NCBI GenBank assembly: GCA_963846475.1
Contig: CAWJVZ010000004.1
Coordinates: 124,001 to 188,000 of the forward strand
DNA from: DASWJZ01 sp963846475
Lineage (GTDB): Bacteria; Pseudomonadota; Alphaproteobacteria; Rhizobiales; Afifellaceae
Length of the DNA: 64,000 nucleotides
Direction of reading: 5' to 3'
Positions 8,119-17,004 of the stretch are shown piece by piece; positions within the stretch are counted from its first letter, which is position 1; every line of letters starts with the position of its first letter. Under the pieces are notes generated by a model. It did not search any database. It was not told the origin of the DNA and saw only the letters and a program-made list of their open reading frames with translations. A program made the translations under genes and the position numbers.

Positions 8119-9309
8119 ATGGCTGAAGCCGACGTCCGCAACTTCAACATCAATTTCGGGCCGCAGCATCCCGCCGCGCACGGCGTGCTGCGCCTCGTTC
8201 TGGAGCTCGACGGCGAGATCGTCGAGCGGGTCGACCCGCATATCGGGCTGCTGCACCGCGGCACCGAAAAACTCATCGAATACAAGACCTACATGCAGGC
8301 GATACCGTATTTCGACCGGCTCGACTACGTCGCGCCGCTGGCCTGCGAACATGCGTTCTGCCTCGCCATCGAGCGGCTCCTCGGCCTGGAAGTGCCGAGA
8401 CGCGGGCAGATCATCCGCGTCCTCTTCCACGAGATCAGCCGGCTCCTGTCGCACCTCCTCAACGTCACCACGCAGGCGATGGACGTCGGCGCGCTGACGC
8501 CGCCGCTCTGGGGTTTTGAGGAGCGCGAGAAGCTGATGGTCTTCTACGAGCGCGCCTCCGGCTCGCGCATGCACGCCAACTATTTTCGCCCCGGCGGCGT
8601 GCACCAGGACCTGACGCCAAAACTGATCGACGACATCGGCGCCTTCTGCGAGCCGTTCCTCGGCATCTGCGACGATCTGGAAGAGCTCCTGACCCACAAC
8701 CGCATCTTCAAGCAGCGCAACGTCGATATCGGCATCGTCAGCCTGGAAGACTGCTGGAAATGGGGCTTTTCGGGCGTCATGGTGCGCGGCTCCGGTGCCC
8801 GCTGGGACCTCCGCAAGTCGCAGCCCTACGAGTGTTATGCCGAGATGGATTTCGACATCCCGATCGGCAAGAACGGCGACAATTACGACCGTTACCTGAT
8901 CCGCATGCACGAAATGCGGCAGGCGACGCGCATCATGAAGCAGTGCGTGGAGAAGCTCCGCTCCACCGACGGCGCCGGCCCTTTCACCAGCCACGACAAC
9001 AAGATCGTGCCGCCGACCCGGGCCGAGATGAAGCGATCGATGGAATCGCTCATCCACCACTTCAAGCTCTATACGGAAGGCTTTCACGTTCCTGAGGGCG
9101 AGGTCTACGCGGCCGTGGAGGCTCCGAAGGGCGAGTTCGGCGTGTATCTGGTCTCCGACGGCACCAACAAGCCGTACCGCTGCAAGATCCGCTCGCCGGG
9201 ATTCGCGCATCTCCAGGCGATGGACTTCATGTGCCGCGGCCACATGCTGGCCGACGTCTCCGCCGTGCTCGGCTCGATCGACATCGTGTTCGGCGAGGTG
9301 GATCGGTAG
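8119..9309 (+). CDS. nuoD: NADH-quinone oxidoreductase subunit D
   Basis: NuoD is the 49-kDa subunit that forms the quinone-binding pocket with NuoB. ATG 8119 lies two bases after the nuoC stop and gives 396 residues, the usual length. The N-terminal quinone-site signature FGPQHPAAHGV and the LLHRGTEKLIE block are present, and the C-terminus ends in the conserved ...IVFGEVDR. The frame is intact. Confidence 0.96.
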   Translation: MAEADVRNFNINFGPQHPAAHGVLRLVLELDGEIVERVDPHIGLLHRGTEKLIEYKTYMQAIPYFDRLDYVAPLACEHAFCLAIERLLGLEVPRRGQIIRVLFHEISRLLSHLLNVTTQAMDVGALTPPLWGFEEREKLMVFYERASGSRMHANYFRPGGVHQDLTPKLIDDIGAFCEPFLGICDDLEELLTHNRIFKQRNVDIGIVSLEDCWKWGFSGVMVRGSGARWDLRKSQPYECYAEMDFDIPIGKNGDNYDRYLIRMHEMRQATRIMKQCVEKLRSTDGAGPFTSHDNKIVPPTRAEMKRSMESLIHHFKLYTEGFHVPEGEVYAAVEAPKGEFGVYLVSDGTNKPYRCKIRSPGFAHLQAMDFMCRGHMLADVSAVLGSIDIVFGEVDR

Positions 9310-9366
9310 CCTTCTTTCAGCAGGCGACGGGGTCCAAATGCGACACTCGCATGCTAAGGTGCGCCC

Positions 9367-9924
9367 ATGACCGCCGCCCTGCAACGACGCATGACCGCCG
9401 AAGAGTTTCTGAAATGGGCCGATACCCAGGCCGAAGGCCGCTTCGAGCTGGTCGATGGTCAAATCGTCGCTATGGCTCCCGAGCAGATCGCCCATACCCG
9501 GACCAAGTCAGCCGTCTGGCGTGCACTATCGCTCGCCCTGCAGGATTCAGGCTTGCCTTGCGAAGCATTCGCCGACGGCGTGTCGGTGGTCACCGGCCGT
9601 TATAAGACGAGAGAACCCGACGCTTCGGTGCAATGCGGCGGAGTCGATGATCCCAGCTCTTTGGCTCTTGACCGGCCACTAATCGTCGTCGAGGTCGTGT
9701 CGCCGACAAGCGAGCTGGACGACCTCGGTGCGAAATACGCCGAGTACTTTTCGGTCGCGTCGATACGCCATTACGTCATTGTGGATGCCGGAAAAGGGCT
9801 GGTGCTGCACCACAGACGTTCCGATGCCGGCTCGATTCAGACGGAAGCGCACCGCGACGGTTGGATCGAATTCGATCCACCCGGCTTTAAAGTCGCGGTC
9901 GAGGATCTTTTCGGCAAGCGCTAA
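9367..9924 (+). CDS. Uma2-family (DUF820) PD-(D/E)XK nuclease-like protein
   Basis: A 185-residue protein of the Uma2 family, which has a restriction-endonuclease fold. Family features are visible: an N-terminal MTAEEFLKW helix, FELVDGQIVAM, the acidic REPDASV strand and the IVVEVVSPTSE strand, which together supply the acidic active-site positions; the C-terminus has the YVIVDAG strand. Uma2 genes are very abundant in cyanobacteria and scattered elsewhere, with unproven function. Here it sits between nuoD and nuoE, 57 bp after nuoD and 110 bp before nuoE, on the same strand, so it looks like an insertion that is now co-transcribed with complex I. Confidence 0.85.
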   Translation: MTAALQRRMTAEEFLKWADTQAEGRFELVDGQIVAMAPEQIAHTRTKSAVWRALSLALQDSGLPCEAFADGVSVVTGRYKTREPDASVQCGGVDDPSSLALDRPLIVVEVVSPTSELDDLGAKYAEYFSVASIRHYVIVDAGKGLVLHHRRSDAGSIQTEAHRDGWIEFDPPGFKVAVEDLFGKR

Positions 9925-10034
9925 GTTTCGTCCCCGGCGCATGTGTCGCGTCGCGTTGGCAGGCTTTCGTCTTGCAGGTGCGAGACGGCGCCTATAATTC
10001 CAAGCCAGCGTTCCCGAATTGACTGACGTGGCTC

Positions 10035-11066
10035 ATGGCCGTCCGCCGCCTTGCAGAGCATCAGCCTGAAGATTTTGCCTTCACGCCCGAGAACCGGGTG
10101 TGGGCGGAGCGCCAGATCGCAAAATTCCCCGAGGGCCGGCAGGCTTCTGCCGTGATCCCGCTGCTGTGGCGCGCGCAGGAGCAGGAGGGCTGGGTCACCA
10201 AGGCGGCCATCGAAAGCGTCGCCGCCCTACTCGGCATGCCCGCCATCCGGGTGCTGGAAGTCGCCACCTTTTACACCATGTTCCATCTGGAACCCGTTGG
10301 CGCCAAGGCGCATGTCCAGGTCTGCGGCACTACCCCTTGCATGCTCTCCGGCGCCCGCGACATCATCGAGGTCTGCCGCTCCCGCATCCACGAGCATCCG
10401 CACCACGTCTCCGCCGATGGCGCGTTTTCCTGGGAGGAGGTGGAGTGCCTGGGCGCCTGCGTGAACGCGCCGATGGTGCAGATATCGAAAGACACTTACG
10501 AAGACCTCACCGTTGAAACGTTCGAAGCGCTGCTCGACGCCTTTGCGCGCGGCGAGCGCCCACGACCGGGCTCTCAGCTCGGCCGGCGGTCTTCCGAACC
10601 CGTGACCGGCCTCACCTCGCTGACCGAGATCAGCTACGCGGAGGCCGATGTCGCGGAGCCAGACAACCGGGATTTCCACCCGACCGGCGCCTCGGAGCGG
10701 GCGATCCCGCAGCACAGCCCGGCCAATGCGGCGGCGGGCGAGCCGCGCGCGGCCGCGTCGGAATTGGCCGGCGGCGAGCAATTCGAGGCCGAGCAGCAGC
10801 GCCGCAAAGGCCGGGCGCCCACCGGCGCGCTCGGCGCTGGGACCGACCCGGCGAGCGCCGAGACCCAGGGCCAGAAGATCGGCCGCGTCGACTCGACCGG
10901 CCGCTCCGACGAGGCTGCCGCCCAGGCGATGAATGCGCGCACGCCGGCGAAGGACGCGGCGCTGCCGAAGCAGCCCGTGGAGAACCGGACCGGGCGCCCG
11001 GACGCCGACAAGAGCGCGCAGCCGCGTTCCGATCGGGACTCGCGCACAGGCGACAAGGAAGGCTGA
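10035..11066 (+). CDS. nuoE: NADH-quinone oxidoreductase subunit E with long C-terminal tail
   Basis: NuoE is the 24-kDa-type subunit with cluster N1a. The four ligands are present: C97 and C102 (VCGTTPC) and C138 and C142 (ECLGAC). The thioredoxin-like core ends near residue 172. A low-complexity tail rich in Ala, Gly, Pro, Arg and Glu follows to residue 343, about doubling the length compared with E. coli. Extended NuoE proteins occur in Rhizobiales; the tail's role is unknown and it is probably disordered. ATG 10035 gives the expected N-terminus, and nuoF begins two bases after the stop. Confidence 0.95.
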   Translation: MAVRRLAEHQPEDFAFTPENRVWAERQIAKFPEGRQASAVIPLLWRAQEQEGWVTKAAIESVAALLGMPAIRVLEVATFYTMFHLEPVGAKAHVQVCGTTPCMLSGARDIIEVCRSRIHEHPHHVSADGAFSWEEVECLGACVNAPMVQISKDTYEDLTVETFEALLDAFARGERPRPGSQLGRRSSEPVTGLTSLTEISYAEADVAEPDNRDFHPTGASERAIPQHSPANAAAGEPRAAASELAGGEQFEAEQQRRKGRAPTGALGAGTDPASAETQGQKIGRVDSTGRSDEAAAQAMNARTPAKDAALPKQPVENRTGRPDADKSAQPRSDRDSRTGDKEG

Positions 11067-11068
11067 GA

Positions 11069-12376
11069 ATGCTCGCCGACAAGGACCGCATCTTCAAGAA
11101 CCTCTACGGGCTGCACGACCGCAGCCTGAAGGGCGCCCGCTCGCGCGGCGCCTGGGACGGCACCAAGGCCATTCTGGAACGTGGGCGCGACGCCATCGTC
11201 AATGAGGTCAAAGAGTCGGGGCTGCGCGGCCGCGGAGGAGCGGGTTTCCCGACCGGCCTCAAATGGTCGTTCATGCCGAAGCAGTCGGACGGCAGACCGC
11301 ACTACCTCGTCGTCAACGCGGACGAATCCGAGCCCGGCACCTGCAAGGACCGCGAGATCATGCGGCACGACCCGCATCTTCTTGTCGAGGGCTGCCTCAT
11401 CGCGTCGTTCGCCATGGGCGCGCATACCGCGTTCGTCTATGTCCGCGGCGAGTATATCCGCGAGCGCGAGGCGCTGCAGGCGGCGGTCGACGAAGCCTAC
11501 GATGCCGGATTGATCGGCGCCAACAACGTCCATGGCTGGGATTTTGACCTCGTCGTCACGCATGGGGCCGGCGCCTATATTTGCGGCGAAGAGACGGCGC
11601 TCCTGGAGAGCCTCGAAGGCAAGAAGGGCATGCCGCGGCTGAAGCCGCCGTTCCCCGCCAATATGGGCCTCTATGGCTGCCCGACGACCGTCAACAACGT
11701 CGAGTCGATCGCGGTCGCTCCGGACATTCTTCGGCGCGGCGCGGGCTGGTTCGCCAGCTTTGGCCGGCCGAACAATTTTGGCACAAAACTCTACAACATC
11801 TCCGGCCACGTGAACGCGCCGTGTACGGTCGAAGAGACGATGAGCATCCCGTTCCGCGAGCTCATCGACCGCCATGCCGGCGGCGTGCGCGGCGGCTGGG
11901 ACAATCTTCTCGCCATGATCCCGGGCGGCTCGTCTTGCCCGATCGTCCCGGCGCACCAGTGCAACGACGCGATCATGGATTTCGACGGAATGCGCGAGCT
12001 GAAGTCGAGCTTCGGCACCGCCGCGGTAATCGTCATGGACCGCTCCACCGACGTGGTGCGGGCGATCACCCGCATCGCCTATTTTTACAAGCACGAGAGC
12101 TGCGGCCAATGCACGCCCTGCCGCGAAGGTATGGGCTGGATGTGGCGGGTGCTCGAACGCATGTCGCGAGGCGAGGCGGAGAAGCGCGAGATCGACATGC
12201 TGCTGGAGGTGACCCAGCAGATCGAAGGCCATACGATCTGCGCCTTCGCCGACGGGGCGGTCTGGCCGGTGCAGGGCCTGATCCGGCATTTCCGCCACGA
12301 GATCGAGGCGCGCATCGACCAGTACTCCGCCAATCCGAAGCCCGCCGAACGGCCGGTTCTGCAGGCGGCGGAGTAA
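11069..12376 (+). CDS. nuoF: NADH-quinone oxidoreductase subunit F
   Basis: NuoF is the 51-kDa subunit where NADH is oxidised; it holds FMN and cluster N3. In the 435-residue product the FMN/NADH-binding glycine-rich segment is at about residues 54-64 (GRGGAGFPTG), followed by the VVNADESEPGT block. Cluster ligands are C345, C348 and C351 (SCGQCTPC) and C391 (TICAFADG). Length and motifs are normal. It starts two bases after nuoE. Confidence 0.97.
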   Translation: MLADKDRIFKNLYGLHDRSLKGARSRGAWDGTKAILERGRDAIVNEVKESGLRGRGGAGFPTGLKWSFMPKQSDGRPHYLVVNADESEPGTCKDREIMRHDPHLLVEGCLIASFAMGAHTAFVYVRGEYIREREALQAAVDEAYDAGLIGANNVHGWDFDLVVTHGAGAYICGEETALLESLEGKKGMPRLKPPFPANMGLYGCPTTVNNVESIAVAPDILRRGAGWFASFGRPNNFGTKLYNISGHVNAPCTVEETMSIPFRELIDRHAGGVRGGWDNLLAMIPGGSSCPIVPAHQCNDAIMDFDGMRELKSSFGTAAVIVMDRSTDVVRAITRIAYFYKHESCGQCTPCREGMGWMWRVLERMSRGEAEKREIDMLLEVTQQIEGHTICAFADGAVWPVQGLIRHFRHEIEARIDQYSANPKPAERPVLQAAE

Positions 12377-12387
12377 GGGAGCGTTCG

Positions 12388-12651
12388 ATGGCAGAAGAGC
12401 CCGACAACATCATGCTGCGGCATCTTAGGGAAATTCGGGCGACGCTTGCGGATCACGGCGCCCAGCTCAAAGAGCTAAGTCAGGGTCAACATCGGATGGA
12501 GAAGCAAGTTTCCGATCTGACCAAGCTCGTCAGATACACGCTTGGGCAGTCCAGCGAGACGCAGTTCCGCCAATCGCAAGAGGAAAGCAGGATCGACGAA
12601 CTGTTCCAGAAGCTGGAGGAACTGCTCTCTCGGCCCGAGCCCGTCGAGTAA
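12388..12651 (+). CDS. Small coiled-coil protein between nuoF and nuoG
   Basis: An 87-residue product starting at ATG 12388, eleven bases after nuoF, with AGGGAG upstream as a ribosome binding site. It is charged and helical and probably forms a coiled coil; there is no cysteine or membrane segment. The N-terminus is clearly related to the protein at 7239-7469 (shared LRE[MI]RA and the MAE..D.I pattern), so one operon carries two copies of this small family. It is not a standard complex I subunit. A structural or regulatory role is possible but not shown. Confidence 0.65.
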   Translation: MAEEPDNIMLRHLREIRATLADHGAQLKELSQGQHRMEKQVSDLTKLVRYTLGQSSETQFRQSQEESRIDELFQKLEELLSRPEPVE

Positions 12652-12656
12652 ACGAG

Positions 12657-12860
12657 ATGGTCGGCGCAACCCGGAACGGTGGTGTCCAACGTCTGAGGCC
12701 ACGATCTGCGCTTTGCGTCGAAACGCAGAGCCGCGACATCATCGCCAGGATCGTTCAGGACGAGGTAGCAGAGGCAATGCGGCTCGGGCTTTACGACCGA
12801 CCCGCAAAGCGGGTCGAGAAGGCAAACGGCGCCCCGCGCCGGCGGCGCACGGACAGGTAG
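12657..12860 (+). CDS. Uncertain small basic ORF before nuoG
   Basis: A 67-codon frame from ATG 12657 fills the gap between the coiled-coil gene and nuoG, ending three bases before the nuoG start. The middle (RDIIARIVQDEVAEAMRLGLYD) looks like an amphipathic helix and the end is Arg-rich. I do not recognise a family, and the first third looks like random sequence. It may be a real small gene or a remnant of inserted DNA. Confidence 0.3.
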   Translation: MVGATRNGGVQRLRPRSALCVETQSRDIIARIVQDEVAEAMRLGLYDRPAKRVEKANGAPRRRRTDR

Positions 12861-12863
12861 GAC

Positions 12864-14966
12864 ATGGCGGACCTGCGCAAGCTGAAGGTGGACGGCCGGG
12901 AGATCGAGGTCCCCGCCCATTACACGCTCCTGCAGGCCTGCGAGGAGGCGGGGGCGGAGATCCCGCGCTTCTGCTTCCACGAGCGGCTGTCGATCGCCGG
13001 CAATTGCCGCATGTGCCTGGTCGAGCTGAAGGGCGCGCCGAAGCCGATCGCCTCGTGCGCCTGGGGCGTGCGCGACTGCCGGCCCGGCCCGAACGGCGAG
13101 CCGCCGGAGGTCGTCACCCGCTCCAAGCTGGTCAAGAAGGCGCGCGAGGGCGTGCTGGAATTCCTGCTGATCAACCATCCGCTGGATTGCCCGATCTGCG
13201 ACCAGGGCGGCGAGTGCGACCTGCAGGACCAGACGATGGCCTATGGCGTCAACTCCTCCCGCTTCCACGAGAACAAGCGCGCCGTGGAGGACAAATATAT
13301 CGGCCCGCTGGTGAAGACCTGGATGAACCGCTGCATCCATTGCACGCGCTGCATCCGCTTCTCCACCGAGGTCGCCGGCGTGTCGGAGCTCGGCGCCACC
13401 GGCCGCGGCGAGGACATGGAAATCACCACCTATCTCGAGCGGGCGATGACCTCGGAGCTGCAGGGCAACGTCGTCGACCTTTGTCCGGTCGGCGCGCTGA
13501 CCTCGCGGCCCTATTCCTTCAAGGCGCGGCCCTGGGAGCTCTCCAAGACGGAGTCCATCGATGTCATGGACGCGCTCGGCTCCAACATCCGCGTCGACGC
13601 GCGTGGCAAGGAGGTCATGCGCATCCTGCCGCGGCTGAACGAGCTGGTGAACGAGGAGTGGATTTCCGACAAGACGCGCCACGTCGTCGACGGCCTCCGC
13701 ACCCAGCGCCTCGACCGGCCTTATCTGCGCATGGACGGCAGGCTGCAGCCGGTGAGCTGGCCGCAGGCTTTCGCCGCCATCGCCGAGCGCGTTGCGGGCA
13801 CGTCGGGCGAACGGATCGGCGCCATCGCCGGCGACCTCGCCAGCATCGAAGAGATGTTCGCCCTGAAGCTTCTCATGGAATCGCTTGGCTCCCGGAACGT
13901 CGACTGCCGACAGGATGGGGCAGCGCTGGATCCGGCGCTGGGCCGCGCCAGCTATGTCTTCAACGCTTCGGTAGCCGGGATCGAATCGGCCGACGCGGTG
14001 CTGATCGTTGGCTCCAATCCGCGCAAGGAAGCGCCGGTCCTCAACGCTCGCATCAGAAAGCGCTGGCGCCTGGGCGGCCTGCCGGTCGCCTTGATCGGCG
14101 AGCACGTGGACCTCACTTACGACTACGACTATCTCGGCGCCGGACCGGATTCGCTCGCCCGGCTGATCGGCGGCGAGGGCGAATTCCTAAAGCTGCTGCT
14201 GTCGGCCAAGCGCCCGCTGATCCTCGTTGGGCAGGGCGCGCTGATGGGCGCCGGCGGCGCCGGCATCCTCGCCGCGGCCGCCAGGCTTGTCACGAACCTT
14301 GGCGCGGCGACGGAAGACTGGATCGGCCTCAGCATCCTCCACACGGCCGCTTCCCGCGTCGGCGGGCTCGACATCGGCCTCGTGCCGGGAGCGGGCGGCC
14401 TCAGCGCCGCCGCGATGATCGATGCGGCAGGCCGGGGCGCGCTCGACGTGCTCTTCCTGCTCGGCGCCGACGAGATCGCGATGCCGGCTCCCGGCGCCTT
14501 CGTCGTCTATCTCGGCTCGCATGGAGATGCCGGCGCACATCGCGCCGATGTCATCCTCCCCGGCGCCGCCTACACGGAAAAGTCCGGCACCTGGGTCAAT
14601 ACCGAAGGCCGTGTCCAGCTTGGCGCGCGCGCCGCCTTCCCGCCGGGCGATGCACGCGAGGACTGGTCGATCCTGCGCGCCCTTTCCGGTGCGCTCGGCC
14701 AGACGCTGCCCTTCGACTCGCTCCCAGAGCTGCGCGCCCGGCTCTACCAGGCGCATCCGGGCATGGCCCGGGTAGATGCCAGGCTGCCGTGCCGTCCGGA
14801 GGACATCATCCGGCTCGCCGAACGTGCGCCGCAGACCTTGTCCGGCCCCGCTTTCGTCAGCCCGATCCGCGACTTCTATCTCACCAACCCGATCGCCCGC
14901 GCCTCTGCCGTCATGGCCGAATGCTCCGCTCTGCAGCTTGGCCTCGCGGCCCAGGCGGCGGAATAG
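12864..14966 (+). CDS. nuoG: NADH-quinone oxidoreductase subunit G
   Basis: NuoG is the largest peripheral-arm subunit and carries three iron-sulfur clusters. In the 700-residue product the [2Fe-2S] N1b ligands are C37, C48, C51 and C65; N5 uses H105, C109, C112 and C118 (HPLDCPICDQGGEC); N4 uses C157, C160, C163 and C207 (CIHCTRC and LCPVGA). The four-cysteine site of the extra N7 cluster found in E. coli is not evident. The remainder is the degenerate molybdopterin-oxidoreductase-like domain. The frame is intact. Confidence 0.96.
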   Translation: MADLRKLKVDGREIEVPAHYTLLQACEEAGAEIPRFCFHERLSIAGNCRMCLVELKGAPKPIASCAWGVRDCRPGPNGEPPEVVTRSKLVKKAREGVLEFLLINHPLDCPICDQGGECDLQDQTMAYGVNSSRFHENKRAVEDKYIGPLVKTWMNRCIHCTRCIRFSTEVAGVSELGATGRGEDMEITTYLERAMTSELQGNVVDLCPVGALTSRPYSFKARPWELSKTESIDVMDALGSNIRVDARGKEVMRILPRLNELVNEEWISDKTRHVVDGLRTQRLDRPYLRMDGRLQPVSWPQAFAAIAERVAGTSGERIGAIAGDLASIEEMFALKLLMESLGSRNVDCRQDGAALDPALGRASYVFNASVAGIESADAVLIVGSNPRKEAPVLNARIRKRWRLGGLPVALIGEHVDLTYDYDYLGAGPDSLARLIGGEGEFLKLLLSAKRPLILVGQGALMGAGGAGILAAAARLVTNLGAATEDWIGLSILHTAASRVGGLDIGLVPGAGGLSAAAMIDAAGRGALDVLFLLGADEIAMPAPGAFVVYLGSHGDAGAHRADVILPGAAYTEKSGTWVNTEGRVQLGARAAFPPGDAREDWSILRALSGALGQTLPFDSLPELRARLYQAHPGMARVDARLPCRPEDIIRLAERAPQTLSGPAFVSPIRDFYLTNPIARASAVMAECSALQLGLAAQAAE

Positions 14967-14989
14967 ATCAAGGAAACAGGCGCGCGCAG

Positions 14990-16051
14990 ATGAACGCCTT
15001 CATCGAAACCTACGCCATTCCCGGCCTGATCATGGCGGCGCAAAGCGTGTTCTTCATCAGCACGCTGCTGATCATGGTCGCCTTCCTGCTCTACGCCGAC
15101 CGGAAAGTCTGGGCGGCGGTGCAGCTCCGGCGCGGCCCCAACGTTGTCGGCCCCTGGGGACTGCTGCAGTCCTTCGCGGACCTCCTCAAATTCGTGCTGA
15201 AAGAGCCGGTCATCCCGGCGCCCGCCAACAAGGCGATCTTTTTGCTCGCGCCGCTGGTCATGGCGACGCTGTCGCTCTCCGCCTGGGCCGTGGTTCCCGT
15301 TGCCGCCGGCTGGGTGATCGCCGACATCAATGTCGGCATCCTCTACGTCTTCGCCATCTCCTCGCTCGAGGTCTACGGCGTCATCATGGGCGGTTGGGCG
15401 TCGAACTCGAAATACGCCTTCCTCGGCGCGCTCCGCTCCGCCGCGCAGATGGTTTCCTACGAAGTCTCTATCGGCTTCGTCATCATCTGCGTGCTCCTGA
15501 CCGTCGGCTCGCTGAACCTTTCCGACATCGTGCTGGCGCAGACGACCGGGGTCGGCACGATGATCGGCCTGCCGAGCACCTTCCTCGACTGGCACTGGCT
15601 GCCGCTGTTCCCGCTCTTCATCATCTTCTTCATCTCCGGCCTTGCCGAGACGAACCGCCCGCCCTTCGACCTGCCGGAGGCGGAATCGGAGCTCGTCGCC
15701 GGCTACATGGTGGAATATTCCTCCACGCCTTACATGATGTTCATGCTGGCCGAATACGTCGCGGTCGTGCTGGTCTGCGCGCTGACGGTGGTGTTCTTCC
15801 TCGGCGGCTGGCTGCCGCCCATCGACATCGCGCCGTTCAACTGGATACCCGGCGTCTTCTGGTTCGTGCTGAAGGCGTGCTTCATCTTTTTCCTCTACGC
15901 GATGGTGAAGGCGATGGTGCCGCGCTACCGCTACGACCAGCTGATGCGGCTTGGCTGGAAGGTGTTCCTGCCGCTGTCGCTCGCCGGCGTCGTCATCGTG
16001 GCGCTGGTGATGCAGCTGACCGGCTGGGGCGGCATGGAAGTCGCGGGCTAG
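14990..16051 (+). CDS. nuoH: NADH-quinone oxidoreductase subunit H
   Basis: NuoH is the membrane subunit that forms the quinone entry chamber and links to the proton channels. It has 353 residues and about eight membrane segments. Family signatures are RRGPNVVGPWGLLQ near residue 42 and the loop GLAETNRPPFDLPEAESELVAG split around residue 220, with its conserved Glu residues. ATG 14990 follows nuoG by 23 bp. Confidence 0.96.
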   Translation: MNAFIETYAIPGLIMAAQSVFFISTLLIMVAFLLYADRKVWAAVQLRRGPNVVGPWGLLQSFADLLKFVLKEPVIPAPANKAIFLLAPLVMATLSLSAWAVVPVAAGWVIADINVGILYVFAISSLEVYGVIMGGWASNSKYAFLGALRSAAQMVSYEVSIGFVIICVLLTVGSLNLSDIVLAQTTGVGTMIGLPSTFLDWHWLPLFPLFIIFFISGLAETNRPPFDLPEAESELVAGYMVEYSSTPYMMFMLAEYVAVVLVCALTVVFFLGGWLPPIDIAPFNWIPGVFWFVLKACFIFFLYAMVKAMVPRYRYDQLMRLGWKVFLPLSLAGVVIVALVMQLTGWGGMEVAG

Positions 16052-16053
16052 TC

Positions 16054-16269
16054 ATGTCGCCGGCGCTCATCGGCGGCCTCGTCGGCCTCGCCTTTGCGGT
16101 CGCCGAGTATTTTCTCTTCGGCGCGCTGATCGAGCGCGCCGCCCGGCGGAGCGAGGAGGGGCGGGGGCCGCGCATCCTGGATCTCGTCCGAAAGGCCCAA
16201 TTGGTTCTGTTCCCTGTCATCGGCCTCATCGTCGGGGCGATGCTGGCGAAAAATTCTGGAGTCTTGTGA
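16054..16269 (+). CDS. Small membrane protein between nuoH and nuoI
   Basis: A 71-residue product from ATG 16054, two bases after nuoH, with its stop overlapping the nuoI start. It has two hydrophobic segments, about residues 4-24 and 47-66, joined by a basic loop (RAARRSEEGRG). Small membrane genes at this position occur in other Rhizobiales nuo operons. It is not one of the fourteen core subunits; it may be an accessory or assembly factor, which is inference from position only. Confidence 0.75.
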   Translation: MSPALIGGLVGLAFAVAEYFLFGALIERAARRSEEGRGPRILDLVRKAQLVLFPVIGLIVGAMLAKNSGVL

Positions 16270-16760
16270 TGGCCAACCTGGCTCAAGCCGCCAATTCGCT
16301 GCTCTTGCGCGAGTTCGTCTCGGCGACGTGGCTCGCCCTCAAATATTTTTTCAAGCCGAAGGCGACGGTGAACTACCCCTTCGAAAAGAACCCGGTCAGC
16401 CCGCGTTTTCGCGGCGAGCATGCGCTCCGCCGCTATCCGAACGGCGAGGAGCGCTGCATCGCCTGCAAGCTCTGCGAGGCGGTCTGCCCGGCGCAGGCGA
16501 TCACCATCGAGGCCGGCCCGTGCCGCAACGACGGCACCCGCCGCACCGTCCGCTACGACCTCGACATGGTGAAGTGCATCTATTGCGGCCTCTGCCAGGA
16601 GGCCTGCCCGGTCGACGCGATCGTCGAGGGGCCGAACTTCGAGTTCGCCACCGAGACGCGCGAGGAGCTCTATTACGACAAGGAGAAGCTGCTTGCGAAC
16701 GGCGACCGCTGGGAGCGCGACATCGCCCGCAACATCGCCCTCGACGCGCCGTACCGGTGA
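16269..16760 (+). CDS. nuoI: NADH-quinone oxidoreductase subunit I
   Basis: NuoI holds clusters N6a and N6b in the connecting arm. The product has 163 residues from ATG 16269; a GTG three bases earlier is also possible. Two 8Fe-ferredoxin motifs are complete: C63, C66, C69 with C73 (CIACKLCEAVC) and C103, C106, C109 with C113 (CIYCGLCQEAC). An amphipathic N-terminal helix binds the membrane. Its start overlaps the stop of the upstream small gene. A REP-like repeat separates it from nuoJ. Confidence 0.96.
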   Translation: MANLAQAANSLLLREFVSATWLALKYFFKPKATVNYPFEKNPVSPRFRGEHALRRYPNGEERCIACKLCEAVCPAQAITIEAGPCRNDGTRRTVRYDLDMVKCIYCGLCQEACPVDAIVEGPNFEFATETREELYYDKEKLLANGDRWERDIARNIALDAPYR

Positions 16761-16799
16761 TGGGCGCATGATCTTCCTCTCCTTGGGAGCAACGCGCGA

Positions 16800-16915
16800 C
16801 GCGTTCCCCTCCCGCTTGTGGGGAGGGGCTAGGGGAGGGGTCCTCTCCGCCAGAACTCCCTGTTCGTCCCGCCCTCACCCAGCTGCTTCGCGGCTACCCT
16901 CTCCCCACGAGAAGA
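16800..16915. repeat. REP-like palindromic repeat between nuoI and nuoJ
   Basis: The 244-bp gap between nuoI and nuoJ holds GC-rich palindromic DNA: CCCCTCCCGC...GGGGAGGGG followed by GGGGAGGGG near 16807-16840, and a second arm at 16872-16906 of the form CCCTCACCC...GCTTCGCGG...CCTCTCCCC. The second arm is shared with the repeat at 20172-20276, so these are two copies of one dispersed family. It lies inside the operon and could form mRNA hairpins that tune expression or stability of the downstream genes. Confidence 0.75.
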
Positions 16916-17004
16916 AGAGGGTTTTTTGGGCCTCTGTGGACGCGTCCAAAACCCTTCGCTAAGAGACCCGCGGCCGGCGCGTCCGGGACCGGCCGGAAAC
17001 AAAA

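Noticed and set aside
10634..12298. Long minus-strand frame of 554 codons across nuoE and nuoF
   Set aside because: Antisense shadow caused by high GC; the + strand encodes intact NuoE and NuoF.
12542..14989. Open frame extending far upstream of nuoH
   Set aside because: The extension is out-of-frame nuoG sequence; NuoH starts at ATG 14990.
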